64,000 bases of DNA from Clavulina sp. PMI_390 (GCA_015039315.1 WIDE01000001.1:484422-548421), one strand, 5' to 3'; counted from the stretch's first letter, positions 11,885 to 24,141 are shown. Notes: generated by a model from the letters alone, not told the origin. Program-made: numbers and translations.

Positions 11885-13492
11885 TTAAGAATTTGGTTTA
11901 GAGCCCTGCATTTCACTCGTACCCACTCTCTTCTCTTCTGGGCGCTCTTCAGTCCCCATCTCCAACCAGCGGTCATACCATCTGAACAAAAAACGGAAGA
12001 TCAACGATCAGAATGAGAGAAGTCCACGTGAGATATAGGGGATGGAAGCACACGGACCGTTCATGCAGTTCTTTTAATTGGTCCTGGGATCGATGTGAGA
12101 AGGACATGACACTAAGAGGATCTCGAGTTGCCAGCTCTTCTCTGAGCCACTGAGGTGCAATCGATATACAGATACTCATCGCTTCCCGCATTCCTTTATC
12201 TCGTCTCTCACTCACTGACATTGCATGCTTGCCAGAGATAGGTGGCAAAGGTTTGGAGAAGGTGGCCGTGTTGGGGGACTCGGAGATGAGCATTGAGTGC
12301 TCGACGTTGGAAACAATGAGACGATGAAGAGTTGGTGCAAATTCAGGGGAAACCGAGGTTGCTGGCGGACCTCCAGGGAGGATGTGCACGCTAGATTGGG
12401 CGTTGGGATAGTGGGCAACAAAGTTGTGTGCACTCTCAGGAGTGAAGAGATGGTTGAGGTCACCCTAGAAACTCAATCGCGTGAATAGGGAAGGCGTGCG
12501 AGACTCTGTTGGAGCGCAGAAGAAACAAACCTGAGCCACAAGAATGAGGCACTTAACCAGTGCCGCTTCATCGGGCGTCATTCCTGTTGTCTGTGTACCA
12601 AAGGTGCGTTGGGGCAAAGTGAAACAAATCGAGCGAGATGATCAAGGAGACATACAAAATACATTATAGGGGTCAAAAGTGCGCAGGCGTGAATCCTCTG
12701 TCCTCTCCAATCAGCGATGAAATCGTCAACCATTTTCGGGTCAACGGGATTCTGAGACAATTTTGAGTCAAGGGTCATGAACAAACGGCGGTAGGCAAGC
12801 GCACATCGTCATGGAACCACATATAGACCTCCCCTTGGACCAGTTCTTCGAGTTCATCTCGAGTAGTGGCATGGGTCCATCGGTCCAGAGTCACCTGGAG
12901 ACCAAATGCAAAGTCTGGTGATGCGCTGCGATAACGCGCAATAGGGGAACTTGAGGAACGAAAAGGTGATCGAATGTGGAGAGACTCACGGCGCGTCAGC
13001 CATGACACAGCTCAACGTAATACTTTTAGGAATTGAAGGGAACAATGCTGCCAGCCTGGGGAGTATTTTCCCCGACCAAGTGGTGACGCCAAAGAAATGC
13101 ACATCCTTGAGATTCATGGTAAGACAAAAGTCCCCGATAACACTAGTCATAGGTAAGGGGTGTTTTGAGTTTGAGTGGGGACCCCCAGACCTGAACGCTG
13201 ATACGTACGCAGCGGCAACCCATTCGTCATACTTGTCAGCCTGTTCACGCAAGTGAGGGGCTTTTGTGCCCGGCCACCCAGGAAGATCAAGAGCTATGAG
13301 ATTGTATCGTTTGAGAATTGGGTCACTAAACTGCAGATGGAAGTAGTCTGGCATCGAGAATCGGGTGAGGTGGGGCATGAGTATGGTAGGCCGTCCATTC
13401 GTGTTTGCCACTGAGAGATCGTTATTTGGGAGATTGGTTATCCAGAACCCCTCGAAAGCGTCGGCTGGGGTGGATAGTGTAACGAATGGCAT
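11885..13492 (-). CDS. Array copy C: alpha/beta-hydrolase-fold protein, Thr elbow, no catalytic His
   Basis: The start at 13492 gives MPFVTLSTPADAFEGFWITN and the gene ends with GSKPNS then TAA at 11885-11887. The elbow reads FFGVTTWSGKILPRLAALFP (Thr for Ser, Trp insertion kept). The histidine loop reads ILPGGPPATSVSPEFAPTLH, with Pro where His is expected. The long exon carries GMREAMSICISIAPQWLREE and SVMSFSHRSQDQLKELHER, and the last exon WYDRWLEMGTEERPEEKR. Exon order and phases match copy B. The copy is intact by eye and close to B, D and E in sequence, so these four form the recent core of the array. Confidence 0.82.
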
Positions 13493-13899
13493 GATAGAGT
13501 CTAGGTGAGCAGCGACACGCTGTGCTGGACTGCTAGCGACCGCATGGCCTCAGCTCCTACACCCGCGAGGGCTTTGCATTTCTACAGGTCTTAATTGCCA
13601 ATTACAACCATGCGGTTTGAGTTCGGCGGATGACGGGAACTGAGTCCGAAACTTGTGTTGTAACGTGAATCACAAAGCCAGATCAACACTGATCCACACC
13701 CTGATTTGTAATAATATTTTCCATTCTACTATCCATTATCTATCTATGCACATGGCGATTAGGGGCCACGTTCCTTGATAGAAACATCCCTTTTGCTAGA
13801 TATTGATACAGGCATTCTTGACATCAGGGATCGACAGCTAAGTGATCCGCATCATACTAACCAAAGTAATTCAAGACAAGGATGTTAGGGCTCAAGCAC
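13493..13899. other. Spacer between array copies C and D, promoter side of copy C
   Basis: These 407 bp contain no gene. The shared TTGGCAATT element is at 13593-13601. Confidence 0.5.
13593..13601 (-). promoter_or_regulatory. Shared upstream motif TTGGCAATT, copy C
   Basis: An exact copy of the 9-mer seen upstream of B and D, located 101-109 bp before the ATG of copy C. Confidence 0.4.
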
Positions 13900-15512
13900 T
13901 CAGTCAAGACTTTCAGTGTCACCCGTCTCTATTTGAACCCTCTTCTCTTCTGGGTGATCTTCTTTCCCCATCTCCAGCCAACGATCGTACCATCTGATCA
14001 TAGAAATGCAGATCGTCAATCGGCACAGGGTCCAGGCGAAAGATAGAGTACAGAAGTAACACAAACCGTTCATGCAAATCCTTCACCTGTTCTGGTGATC
14101 GATGTGAGAAGGACATGACACTAAGAGGATCCCTCGTTTCGAGTTCATGTTTGAGCCACTCGGGTGCAACTGAGAGGTAGATATTCATCGCCTCCCTCAT
14201 TCCCTTCTCCCTTCTCTCATCTGCAGATATCACAGCCTCACTAGAAGCGGGCGGCAGTGGCTTAGGGAAGGTGGTAATGGTGGGCGAAGCGAGCATCGAA
14301 TGCTCAATATGAGAGACAACGAGACGATGGAGAGACGGAGCGAATTCAGGGGAAACAGACGTCGCGGGGGGGCCGCCCGAGAGGACTTGCACACTGGATT
14401 GAGCATTGGGATAGTGGGCAACAAAGCGGTGAGCACTCTCTGGATTGAAGAGGTGGCTGACGTCTCCCTAAGAAAGCATTAGATATATACTGGTTCTGTG
14501 TCCATGAAAAGAAGATTTCTGTGTCTCAATAGGAAAGCAACAGACCTGAGCGACAAGAATGGGACATTGGACTAGGGCGGCTTCCTCTACTGCCATGCCT
14601 GTTGTCTATACGAGAAGGCACTCTGGGTGAAATGAAGGAAAACCAAGGAAAGGAGTTGGGCGCACGAAGTAGATTGTGCCACCAAGAAGTGCGGTAGCGT
14701 GAATCCTCTCTCCTCTCCAATCGGTTATGAAGTCATCAACCATTCTTGGATCTACGGGACTCTATGCTGTTTCGGTCAGTCGAAGGTGTGAGAAGCCGGT
14801 GCTCGAGCGACTGTACGTTATCATAAAACCACATATACACTTCCCCTTGAATGATCTCTTCTAGTTCCTCCCGGGTGGTGGCATAAGTCCACCGATCCAG
14901 AGCCATCTCGATGCCCGATGCATAGTCTGGCCACACGCTGTTGTTGCATGGAGAGCGAGTTCAAGGGCTAGAATTATGGTTAGGGTTGGAATGACTCACG
15001 GCGTGTCAGGCATGACACAACTCTAGGAAATGCTCTTAGGTATTGAAGGGAACAACGCCGCAAATCGCGGGAGTATCTTCCCTGACCAAAGTGAGACGCC
15101 TAGGAAATGCACGTCTTTCAGATTCATAGTCAAACAAAAGTCTCCAATGGCACTATTCGTAATTTGGGAGCCCCTCAGCTTGAATGGGCGCCGCAGGAGA
15201 TAGACAATGTAATTGACTAGAAACATACGCAGCGGCGACCCATTCGTCATACTTGTCAGCCTGTTCCCGTAAAAGAGGTGCCTTGGTGCCAGGCCATCCA
15301 GGAAGATCAAGGGCTATGAGATTGTATCGTTTGAAAACTGGGTCGCTGAACTGCAAATGAAAATAGTCGGGCATGGAAAATCGGGTGAGGTGGGGTAGTA
15401 GCACAGTTGGTCGCCCGTTCGTTGCAGCCAATGAGATGTCATTATTGGGGAGATTAGATATCCAAAAGCCTTCAAAGGCGTCGGTGGGGGTAGAGAGAGG
15501 AACGAAGGGCAT
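13900..15512 (-). pseudogene. Array copy D: hydrolase-like copy with an in-frame stop
   Basis: The start at 15512 gives MPFVPLSTPTDAFEGFWISN and the last exon ends ETGDTESLD then TGA at 13900-13902. Exon structure, splice sites and all later exons (DRWTYATTREELEEIIQGEV; SVMSFSHRSPEQVKDLHER; WYDRWLEMGKEDHPEEKR) are preserved. In the elbow exon the reading FLGVSLWSGKILPRFAALFP continues to PSIPKSIS and then meets TAG at 15023-15025 where the sister copies have Leu (copy C uses TTG, one base away). No alternative donor that would skip the stop is obvious. The His loop again has Pro (SGGPPATS). The nonsense change is the only lesion I found, so inactivation would be recent, or the stop is an assembly or sequencing error. 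Confidence 0.72.
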
Positions 15513-15907
15513 GGTGGAGGGATGGCTTTGGGTGGGAATGAAGCAACTAAGGGCATCATCAGGAGTGGGCGCCTGCCCGTCGCCCGCTCCGAGCGTTGCT
15601 TCTGTGGTTCTGAATTGCCAACAATAATATTACGGCGTAAATTCGGCAGATGGCGGATCCGCAGTTTGATTCTGCGAATCAGTCATCGCAGCGCACGAAA
15701 CCTGCAGCGTCAGTCCACAAAAGGGTTTTCCCATTTGTGCCGGATTTCCCGTTTTCCCAGCATGCGCAGGGGAGTTCCATAGTATCCCTCTTGAGGTACG
15801 AATTAATTGCTATTATTAGAATAGTATAAAGAACTACAGTGAAGTATGTCTCGGCATGTGGGCGATGAAATACAGAGAACCATGGGGCAGGTGCCAGAGT
15901 GCTAAGG
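15513..15907. other. Spacer between array copies D and E, promoter side of copy D
   Basis: These 395 bp contain no gene. They carry the TTGGCAATT element of copy D. Confidence 0.5.
15613..15621 (-). promoter_or_regulatory. Shared upstream motif TTGGCAATT, copy D
   Basis: An exact 9-mer, 101-109 bp before the ATG of copy D, the same distance as in copy C. Confidence 0.4.
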
Positions 15908-17553
15908 TCAAGGTTCTGGTTTGGACGTGCTTGCGTCGCTAGTCTGTATCCGAACCCTCTTCTCTTCCGGGCGCTCCTCATTCCCCATCTCAAGCCAGCG
16001 GTCATACCATCTAGTTACAAAAAGGTGGGCCGATGATCAGGCTGGCAGGAAGTGTATCGTGGAGCATAGAAGAAACGAACCGTTCGTGCAGCTCCTTCAG
16101 CTGTTCTGGAGATCGATGTGAGAAGGACATGACGCTCAGAGGATCCCTCGTCTCGAGTTCCTTTCTGAGCCACTCAGGTGAAATCGAGATGCAAGTGTTC
16201 ATTGCTTCGCGCATTCCTTTCTCTCGCCTCTCCTCCACGGACATCGAAATTTCGTTAGACGTAGGTGGTAGCGATTTGGAAGTCGTGGTGACTGGCGAGA
16301 CAAGCATCGAGTGCTCAATATGAGAGACAACGAGGCGATGAAGTGTAGGAGCAAATTCGGGGGAAACCGATGTTGCTGGAGGGCCACCTGAGAGGACGTG
16401 TACACTAGATTGGGCGTTGGGATAATGGGCAGCAAACTGGTGTGCATTCTCTGGACCGAGGATTGGGCTGATGTCACCCTAATAGCCAGCATGGTATGCG
16501 TACATCGATGGCAAGATTAGCACACGTCGGCAAGTCCAATGGAATTAGATGGGAAAGCAACGAACCTGGCACACAAGTAGGGGACACTGGACCAGCGCAG
16601 CTTCCTCAGTCGTCATTCCTGTTGTCTATGTGCGAGAAGGGACTCGGAGTGAGGCAAAATGACGGCCGACGAAACCAGGGGACATACGAAGAATGGAATG
16701 GTGTTCATGAGTGCACAAGCGTGGATCCTTCGCCCTCTCCAATCCGCAAGGAAGTCGTCAGCCATGCTCGGGTCTAAGGGGCCCTGCAATATGATACTAG
16801 TGAGTGAAGGCTATGGATGGGTCAACAGGATATTGGCCGCACACACATTGTCGTGGAACCACATATACACTTCTCCCTGAATAAGCTCATCCAATTCATC
16901 TCGCGTGGTGGCGTGAGTCCAGCGATCCATAGTAACACCAAGACCATACAAAAGGTCTGGGGATGCACTACTATGATTGCGTTGAGCCGACGAGGTTGAG
17001 AACCAGTGTCGTATTGAGATTCGGAGTGACTCACGGCGCATCGGCCATGACACAGCTCAGGGAGATACTCTTAGGAATCGAAGGGAATAACGCCGCGAGT
17101 CGCGGTAGTATTTTCCCTGACCAGGCAGAGACACCTAAAAAATGCACATCTTTGAGATTGTTGATAAGACAGAAATCCGCTATGATGCTAACCATAAGCA
17201 GAGAGAGTTTTCAGTTGGCCTGAGGTCCCAAAACGTGTGCAATTTGGACGTTATCGATAATATACATACGCAGCAGCAACCCACTCATCATACTTGTCAG
17301 CCTGTTCCCGCAGGAGAGGTGCCTTTGTACCTGGCCATCCAGGAAGATCCAGAGCTATAAGGTTATACCGCTTGAAAGCCGGTTCGCTGAACTGCAGGTG
17401 AAAGTAGTCTGGCATTGAGAAACGGGTGAGGTGGGGTAGGAGCAGGGTAGGTCGCCCATTAGTGGCTGCTAGAGAGATATCGTTGTCGGGAAGATTGGAG
17501 ATCCAGAATCCTTCAAAGGCGTCAGCGGGGGTGGATAGCGTGACGAAAGGCAT
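15908..17553 (-). CDS. Array copy E: alpha/beta-hydrolase-fold protein with Ser elbow, no catalytic His
   Basis: The start at 17553 gives MPFVTLSTPADAFEGFWISN and the gene ends ASTSKPEP then TGA at 15908-15910. The elbow exon reads ADFCLINNLKDVHFLGVSAW then SGKILPRLAALFP; INN replaces the TMN found in nearly all sisters. Ser is kept at the nucleophile position with the extra Trp-containing elbow. The His loop reads VLSGGPPATSVSPEFAPTLH. The long exon has GMREAMNTCISISPEWLRKE and SVMSFSHRSPEQLKELHER; the final exon is WYDRWLEMGNEERPEEKR. Exon 1 is nearly identical to that of copy B. No lesion was found. Confidence 0.82.
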
Positions 17554-17975
17554 GATGGAGGTGATAGAAGATGACAGATCGAGAGTGGGTACAATCACAG
17601 TGCTACAAAGCTCAAGTGTTTTTCAGCGTGGGGGTGGGGTGGCCGCGTTCCCAAGCCCGCCAGATTGATACCATCTTTGAAATGAATGTTTCAATTGACA
17701 ATACATGCTCCGAGGCTCTGGCCAGAGAAAAGGGACTTTGGATGGCAAATCATGGATTACATCACCATCAGCGCTTCTACGTCGCCATTAGTTTGCTTGA
17801 CTTAGTATATACGATTGAATAAGAAAATGAGGCTGTTCTGACTGATGTTTAGTAATGTTCGCTGTAAGGTACGTTGATGAGGGAGGTGTTGAGGATAAGG
17901 CAGGGTCTGAAAACACGACAACTAGCATATATGATGCCATGTAGTGAATGGACACAATGGCCGTATTGAGGGTGT
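17554..17975. other. Spacer between array copies E and F, promoter side of copy E
   Basis: These 422 bp contain no gene. A one-mismatch form of the shared motif (TTGTCAATT on the minus strand) is at 17693-17701, about 140 bp before the start of copy E. Confidence 0.45.
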
Positions 17976-19552
17976 TTATTGTCCAGTATTTGCACATTCG
18001 TCCGCAATTTCGAGCCAGTGGTCGTACCATCTAACCAGACCGAGGAAAGACCGGTTCATGAGCCACAACCCTCGGTTTGACACGAGATGGAGAGGACAGC
18101 GGGCACATAAGACTTACCGTTCGTGCATTTCCCTCAACTGTCTTGCAGAGCGATGTGAGAAAGACAAGACACTTTGAGGATCTCTGGTCCTAAGCTCTTT
18201 CCTGAGCCATTCGGGAGCAACGGAGATGCAAATATTCATCGCCTCCTGCATTCCCTTCGCCCGTCGCTCCTTCGTTGACACCTTCGTGCCAAGCCCAGAC
18301 TCCGGTGCAGGCAAGAGACGCTTATGGGTGAGCGTGGTCGGTGACGTCAAAACTGCGTGCTCGATATGTGAGATTACATGGTGATGAAGTGCTGTTGCAA
18401 ATTCCGCGCAACCGGACATGGCAGGGGGCGCTCCTGGCAGAACATACACCTGAGCTGGGGCGTTTGGGTAGTGGCGCGCGAAGCGGCGCGCTGCATCGGG
18501 GCTAAAGTGTGGATCGTTGTCACCCTGGCGGTCGATTTAGTATATATTTCCGCAGTGAATATGAAAGTTCGCGTAAGAGGAAGAGGAAAATAACGGACCG
18601 AAACTACCAGGGAAGGACACTGAACCAGAGCAGCTTCCTCTTCGGTCATTCCGGTCGTCTACATAGGACATCGTCCAGCTGGTGAGTATAATTCAAACCA
18701 AATAGCCACTTGAGATATTAGCCTACGCACAAAATACATCATGCCAAATAGCAGCGCCGAAGCATGAGCCCTCTGCCCTCTCCAGTTGTTAATGAATTCG
18801 TCTATGATCCGAGGGTCCAAAGGGCTCTGTAGCAGGGACAATTATCAGGGGTCTAGGAACACAATCGGGAGGGTACCCATGACGCACATCATCGTGAAAC
18901 CATCCCCAGAGCTCGCTTTGGACAAGGTCCTCAAGTTCTTCTCGGCTTGTGGCGTGGGTCCATTGGTCAAGGATACCAGTGATGCCTTCTGAAAACTCTG
19001 GTGATATGCTGCAATAAGAGCTTAGGATCAAGACGCACGTGAAGTTTGAAACCCTACTCACCAAGCGTCAGCAATCACACAGCTATTGGCAATGCTCTTG
19101 GTGATCGATGGGAACAAGGCGGCCAGCCGGGGGATGACCTTGCCAGCCCAGCCAGTGATGCCAAGGAAGTGCACATCCGTGAGGTTCATGGTCAAGCAAA
19201 AATCTCCGATAACCCTGGTCATAGTTGTGAGACATTGCGGTAATTTCAAGCTTATGAACGCGACGTACGCGGCGGCGACCCACTCATCATACTTGTCGGC
19301 CTGTTGTCGCAGCAGCGGGGCATGCGTGCCGGGCCATCCAGGTAGTTCGAGTGCAATAAGGTTGTAACGCTGGAATACGGGATCGTCGAACTGAAGACTC
19401 AGATACTCCTGCAGAGTGAAACGGCCGATGTGGGGGATGACTAGAGTCGGCCGACCGTTGGTCGCTGCTGCTGAGAGGTCATTACCCGGAAGATTGGAGA
19501 TCCAGAAGCCCTCAAAGGCGTCAGCGGGGGTAGAGAGCGTGACGAATGGCAT
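17976..19552 (-). CDS. Array copy F: divergent alpha/beta-hydrolase-fold copy, Thr elbow
   Basis: The start at 19552 gives MPFVTLSTPADAFEGFWISN and the last exon reads WYDHWLEIADECANTGQ then TAA at 17976-17978, lacking the RPEEKR tail of copies B-E. The elbow reads FLGITGWAGKVIPRLAALFP (Thr, Trp). The His loop is VLPGAPPAMSGCAEFATALH, so the family motif GAPH is GAPP. The helical exon is DQWTHATSREELEDLVQSEL. The long exon gives GMQEAMNICISVAPEWLRKE and SVLSFSHRSARQLREMHER. Exon 1 shares QEYLSLQFDDPVFQRYNLIA features with copy A. The gene appears intact. Confidence 0.8.
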
Positions 19553-19938
19553 AGTGTGTGGAAGGTAGTGCTAGTTTGGGGCGGTAACGTCAGGAGTACT
19601 TGTAGTATCTGCCTCCACCATGCCCGCTTGCGATGCCCGCCTTGTTTTAATCATGTCTCGAGAGTGCTGAAATGTAACTGGTTTGGGGAGCGGGGCTGTA
19701 TGCAGCAAATCATTGAGTTGCAAATTGCCACCCGCCCTGTCTCGAACAAACACTCGTCCACATGCTGTTCCAGCTCGATCTGCACCTTTTCCAACCGAAT
19801 CCAGTTGTGCTCTATGTGATGCTAGTTGAAATGATTGCTACGCCTGGATATACATATAATTAAGCCCTAAAATCATAACTTCATGGAAGCAGGCCATGGA
19901 ACATCAGAGCCTGGCAAATTGTGGCAATGTCTGGACCA
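19553..19938. other. Spacer between array copies F and G, promoter side of copy F
   Basis: These 386 bp contain no gene. A one-mismatch form of the shared motif (GTGGCAATT on the minus strand) lies at 19723-19731, about 171 bp before the start of copy F. Confidence 0.45.
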
Positions 19939-21507
19939 TCACGCTCCCATATTCTGACACTCCTCCTTCTCCATCTGGAGCCAAAGATCGTACCACCTAC
20001 ACGAAAAGAATCGAGATATATTTGTTAGCAGAGATACCAAGCTGAGAGGTCACGCCAGGACACAGACCGCTCATGCATTTCCTTCAGCTGTTCTGGGGAT
20101 CGATGTGAGAACGATAGCACGCTCTGGAAATCTCGTGCGCCAAGCTCCGCTTTGAGAGATCCAGACGCCACAGACATACAGGTATCCATGGCCTCTCTCA
20201 TCCCTTTGGCCCTCCTTTCGTCCGTCGTTATTCCAATGGGCGGAAAATTGACCACTGTGGGGGTCGCTGAGGTGGGGGAGCTGAGCAATGTAGCTTCGAT
20301 ATGAGTCACGACTTGATGATGTAGAATGGGGGCATATTCAGGCATGCTTGACAAGGCCGTGGGGGCGCCAGCGACGATGTGAACCCGTGAGGGTGCATTT
20401 GGGTAATGGCGAGCAAAGTGCCGTGCGCTCTCAGCATTGAAAAAGGGATTCAAATCGCCCTGATAACAAAAGTTATAAACCAACATGGAAAGCGAACAAG
20501 CCCATCGCGAGGAAGCAGGAACGAACCTGAACAATGAGCAGGGGGCATTGAACCAGCGCAGCCTCCGCATCTGTCATGCCAGTCGTCTACGTAAAGGACA
20601 ATACATCCGATGAACAGAATGAGGATCATTTCACAGCGGGAAGAAAGAAGATGCGTTACGAAATAAGCCAACCCCATCAGGAGAGCTGACGCGTGCAATC
20701 TCTTCCCTCTCCAGGAAGTAATGAATTCATCAACCATGCCTGGAACATCCTCCTCCGGCGGATTCTGTGATAACCCGCATGTATTAGGGAAATTAAGAGG
20801 TGGAGACAACGGATGGCGTGACATACCTCAAACCACATGTATAGTTCGCCGCGGACAACTTCTTCGAGTTCTTCCTTGGTGGATCCATGGGTCCAGCCAT
20901 CGAGAATGCCTCCCACGGCTTCCGAGAGATCTGGAAGTAGACTTCAATAGACAAACTGTCGTTAGAGGATAGTCGTGTTTAGGTTTAGACATCGACTCAC
21001 GGCGCGTCTGCGAGAACGGAGCTGAAAGCGATACTCCTCGGGATCGAAGGGAAGAGCGCGGCGAACCGAGGAAGTATTCTAGAAGTCCAATATGTCACAC
21101 CGAGGAAATGCACATCCCTGAGATTCATAGTGAGACAGAAGTCTCCGAGAAGCCTGTAGGGAGGCTTGCACGTCAGCTAGGAGAGCTTGTAGGCAAATCG
21201 TCAATACGAAGCTGGATACGCACGCAGCTCCAACCCATTCGTCATATTTGTCGGCCTGCTGGCGAAGAAGTGGTGCATTTGTTCCAGGCCATCCAGGAAG
21301 CTCGAAGGCAATCAGATTGTAGTGCTGGAATTCAGGATCATTGAGTTGCGGTTTGAGATAATCTTCGATAAAGAAGCGGCCAGCATTCAGGATGATCAGG
21401 GTGGGCTGCCCATTGGTCGTGATCAATGAAAGGTCATTTCCTGGGAGGTTTGAGGTCCAGAAAGCCTCAAAAGCGTCAGCTGAAGCAGATAGTGATACGA
21501 GTGGCAT
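19939..21507 (-). CDS. Array copy G: alpha/beta-hydrolase-fold copy of the G/H subgroup, Thr elbow
   Basis: The start at 21507 gives MPLVSLSASADAFEAFWTSN and the last exon reads WYDLWLQMEKEECQNMGA then TGA at 19939-19941. The elbow is FLGVTYWTSRILPRFAALFP (Thr at the nucleophile position, Gly replaced by Ser after the Trp). The His loop is IVAGAPTALSSMPEYAPILH, with Thr in place of His. The helical exon (LDGWTHGSTKEELEEVVRGE) lies near 20830-20916. The long exon carries GMREAMDTCMSVASGSLKAE and SVLSFSHRSPEQLKEMHER. Copies G and H share the GRFxxxDYLK N-terminal region and EYAPIL, marking them as a pair. Confidence 0.8.
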
Positions 21508-22569
21508 ACTGAGAGTGAGGGGTAGTGATGGGTGAGAGTTGAGCTCACCAGTGCAAAAACTAAAGGCCCCACATTATTCGCTCTATCTTCCTGAATGTGA
21601 ATATGGCGGAGCGCGCGGGTAGCGCGGCAAGCGGGGGGTTCGGGTTAGCGATGCAATTTTCTAATCATATTGATCCGCCTAAGTCTCCTGTTCGGGTAGC
21701 TTATTTCCTCTGAGTTCGCTGGCTGTGAGTGGCCGGTCCAGATTTCAGCAGCAATCCAATGCTCAATGGCGCCAGCCATGCCTGGGTCTCATCGACCCCC
21801 GACTCAGCGATAGAGTTCTCGGCACCAGGCGTCGGTTTAATTCGTGAAGTCAATAGCAAACGGGAAAAGAAGCTGATGGGTAGCTCCGATGAATTGGCGG
21901 CGGGGTCAGAAGAGCAACGTAAGCCATCGGGGCCGGCGCGACGATGCCCTGGTTCTTCAATTCAGTGCCGCAAATATATGACCCAGCCAGCCATGGCCAT
22001 TGGAGGAATCGCAAAAACACAGAATTGGCAACGTGCAGTAAAGTAGATTACCTTCGCGCATTATGCTAAATAGTAGGGGAATGTAAGGCCTGTGATGAGC
22101 AGCTGCTAACCCAGTCGGATCACGAAAGCCCACATTTCTTGCGTAGAGAAATATTGTCGCTACGGCAGGGAGTTGAAGGAACGTGAGGATGCCTGAGCAG
22201 TAGCAAGGCAGCAGAATTCAGCAGAGGAAGGACTGTGGCTCAATTCCACACCCAGAAGGCTACCTGCCTCATCCTACATGTGAGGAGGCAGTTAAACCGA
22301 ACAAGACGATAAAATGAATGTTTCATGGCTGCTGTATAATCAGGAGATTGTGCCGGTAATCTATCCACACGCCCGCAGCTGACTCATATCTTAGCAAATA
22401 CCGTCATAATCTACACTCTGCACCACTCCCCGCTTTGCATCGGAGACCAGGTGCCTTTACCTTGTGTGAACACAACTCCCACGCCTGAGTCCTGCCAACG
22501 ATAGGCTCGAAGGTGCCTCATTAACATCAATTCATTGAACCAGATCATGGCCTTTGGTGTCCTACTGGC
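21508..22569. other. Enlarged spacer between array copies G and H
   Basis: These 1,062 bp are about twice the usual spacer. The part near 21920-22010 (AACGTAAGCCATCGGGGCCGG, then TCTTCAATTCAG, then TGACCCAGCCAG) matches DNA about 430 bp upstream of copy H near 24576-24640 (AACGTAAGTCACTGGAGCCG, TCTTCAATTCAG, TGACCCAGTTTG). The remaining 22050-22569 has no counterpart in the other spacers and no gene that I can recognise. Confidence 0.5.
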
Positions 22570-24141
22570 TCACGCCCTTGTATGCCTGACCTCCTTCTCC
22601 ACCTCAAGCCACGTGTCGTACCATCTAGATGGATAAATTGGTAAGAGGCAATGGGCGAGGGCCATGAGCGTGACCGACGCGCCGGCACCATCACGCAAGG
22701 AAACATACCGTTCATGCATTTCCCTCAGTTGTTCTGGAGAACGACGTGAGAACGACATGGCACTCTGAGGATCTCGCGCCTTGAGTTCCTTCTTGAGCCA
22801 CTCAGGAGCCACAGACATGCAGCTGTCCATCGCTTCTCGCATTCCTTTTGACCTCCTTTCATCCATCGTGGTCTCATCGGGCCGAAGTTTGGACACTGTC
22901 GAGGTTGGGGAGGTAGGGGAACTGAGAAGCGATGCTTCAATATGGGCAATGACTTGGCGGTTTAGGATAGGGGCATATTCGGGGATTCTAGAAATGGCTG
23001 GTGCAGCGCCAGCGATCATATAGATACGCGAGGGTGCATTTGGGTAATGGCGTACAAAGTCCTGCGCGCTCTTGGCGTTGAAGAAGGGATTGATATCTCC
23101 CTAATGGAAACGGTCAGATATCCGGCTGCATCAAATAGTGTGTGGCTCTGAGACGATTCGTATGCGATGGAGGAACAACGAACCTGAACGACGAGCATGG
23201 GGCATTGAACCAGTGCAGCCTCCGCGTCTGTCATACCCGATGCCTGCATTAGGATTGTGTACATCACCAGGAATTGAGCAGCATTCTACAAGGCGGGCAA
23301 AGAAAAAGACGTACAAAGTAAGCTGAACCCATCAGCAGAGACAATGCGTAAAGTCTCTTCCCTCCCCAGGAGGTGACAAATTCATCAATCATTCCAGGAA
23401 CCTCCTCCTCAAGCGGGTTCTGCCACCCGTCAGTTAAGAAGATGAGGATGGACGAATAATGGGCAATCTGACGTACATCAAACCACATGTATAGTTCGCC
23501 TCGAATGACTTCTTCAAGTTCTTCCCTTGTCTTCGCATAGGTCCAACCGTCGAGGATACTCACAATGGCTTCCGATAGGTCTGGTGGTAGGCTACAAAAG
23601 ATGGACTTTCATCAGGACAAGAGTCGTTTTAGGGGAAGGACTGTACTGACGATTCATCTGCAAGTGCAGAGTTAAAAGAGAGGCTTATTGGGATCGAGGG
23701 GAACAACGCAGCAAACCGAGGGAGTATTCTGGAGGACCAGTATGTCACGCTCAGGAAATGTACACTTGTGAGGTTCATCGCCAGGCAGAAGTCTCCGAGA
23801 ATTCTACGATAAGACGGGTCAATTCAGCATATCTTTAGGACACTGCAAGGCACGCACGCAGCTCCAACCCATTCATCATATTTATCCGCCTGCTGGCGAA
23901 GCAGTGGTGCTTTTGTTCCAGGCCATCCAGGGAGCTCGAAGGCAATGAGGTTATAGTGCTGGAACGCAGGATCGTTGAACTGTAGTTTGAGATAATCGTG
24001 GAGGGAAAAGCGGCCAGCATTCAGGATGATCAAAGTGGGCTGCCTGTTGGTCGCGATCAAAGAGAGATCGTTTTCTGGAAGGTTGGAAGACCAAAAGCCC
24101 TCAAAGGCGTCAACAGGAGCAGAGAGGGGTATGTGAGGCAT
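22570..24141 (-). CDS. Array copy H: alpha/beta-hydrolase-fold copy of the G/H subgroup, Thr elbow
   Basis: The start at 24141 gives MPHIPLSAPVDAFEGFWSSN and the last exon reads WYDTWLEVEKEVRHTRA with the stop at 22570. The elbow is FLSVTYWSSRILPRFAALFP: even the first Gly of GxSxG is replaced (LSVT). The loop expected to hold the catalytic His reads MIAGAAPAISRIPEYAPILN, with Ala there. Other pieces are DGWTYAKTREELEEVIRGEL, NPLEEEVPGMIDEFVTSWGG, GMREAMDSCMSVAPEWLKKE and SAMSFSRRSPEQLREMHER, where the near-invariant SFSHRS is SFSRRS. It looks intact but is the most altered member of the main array at motif positions. Confidence 0.8.
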
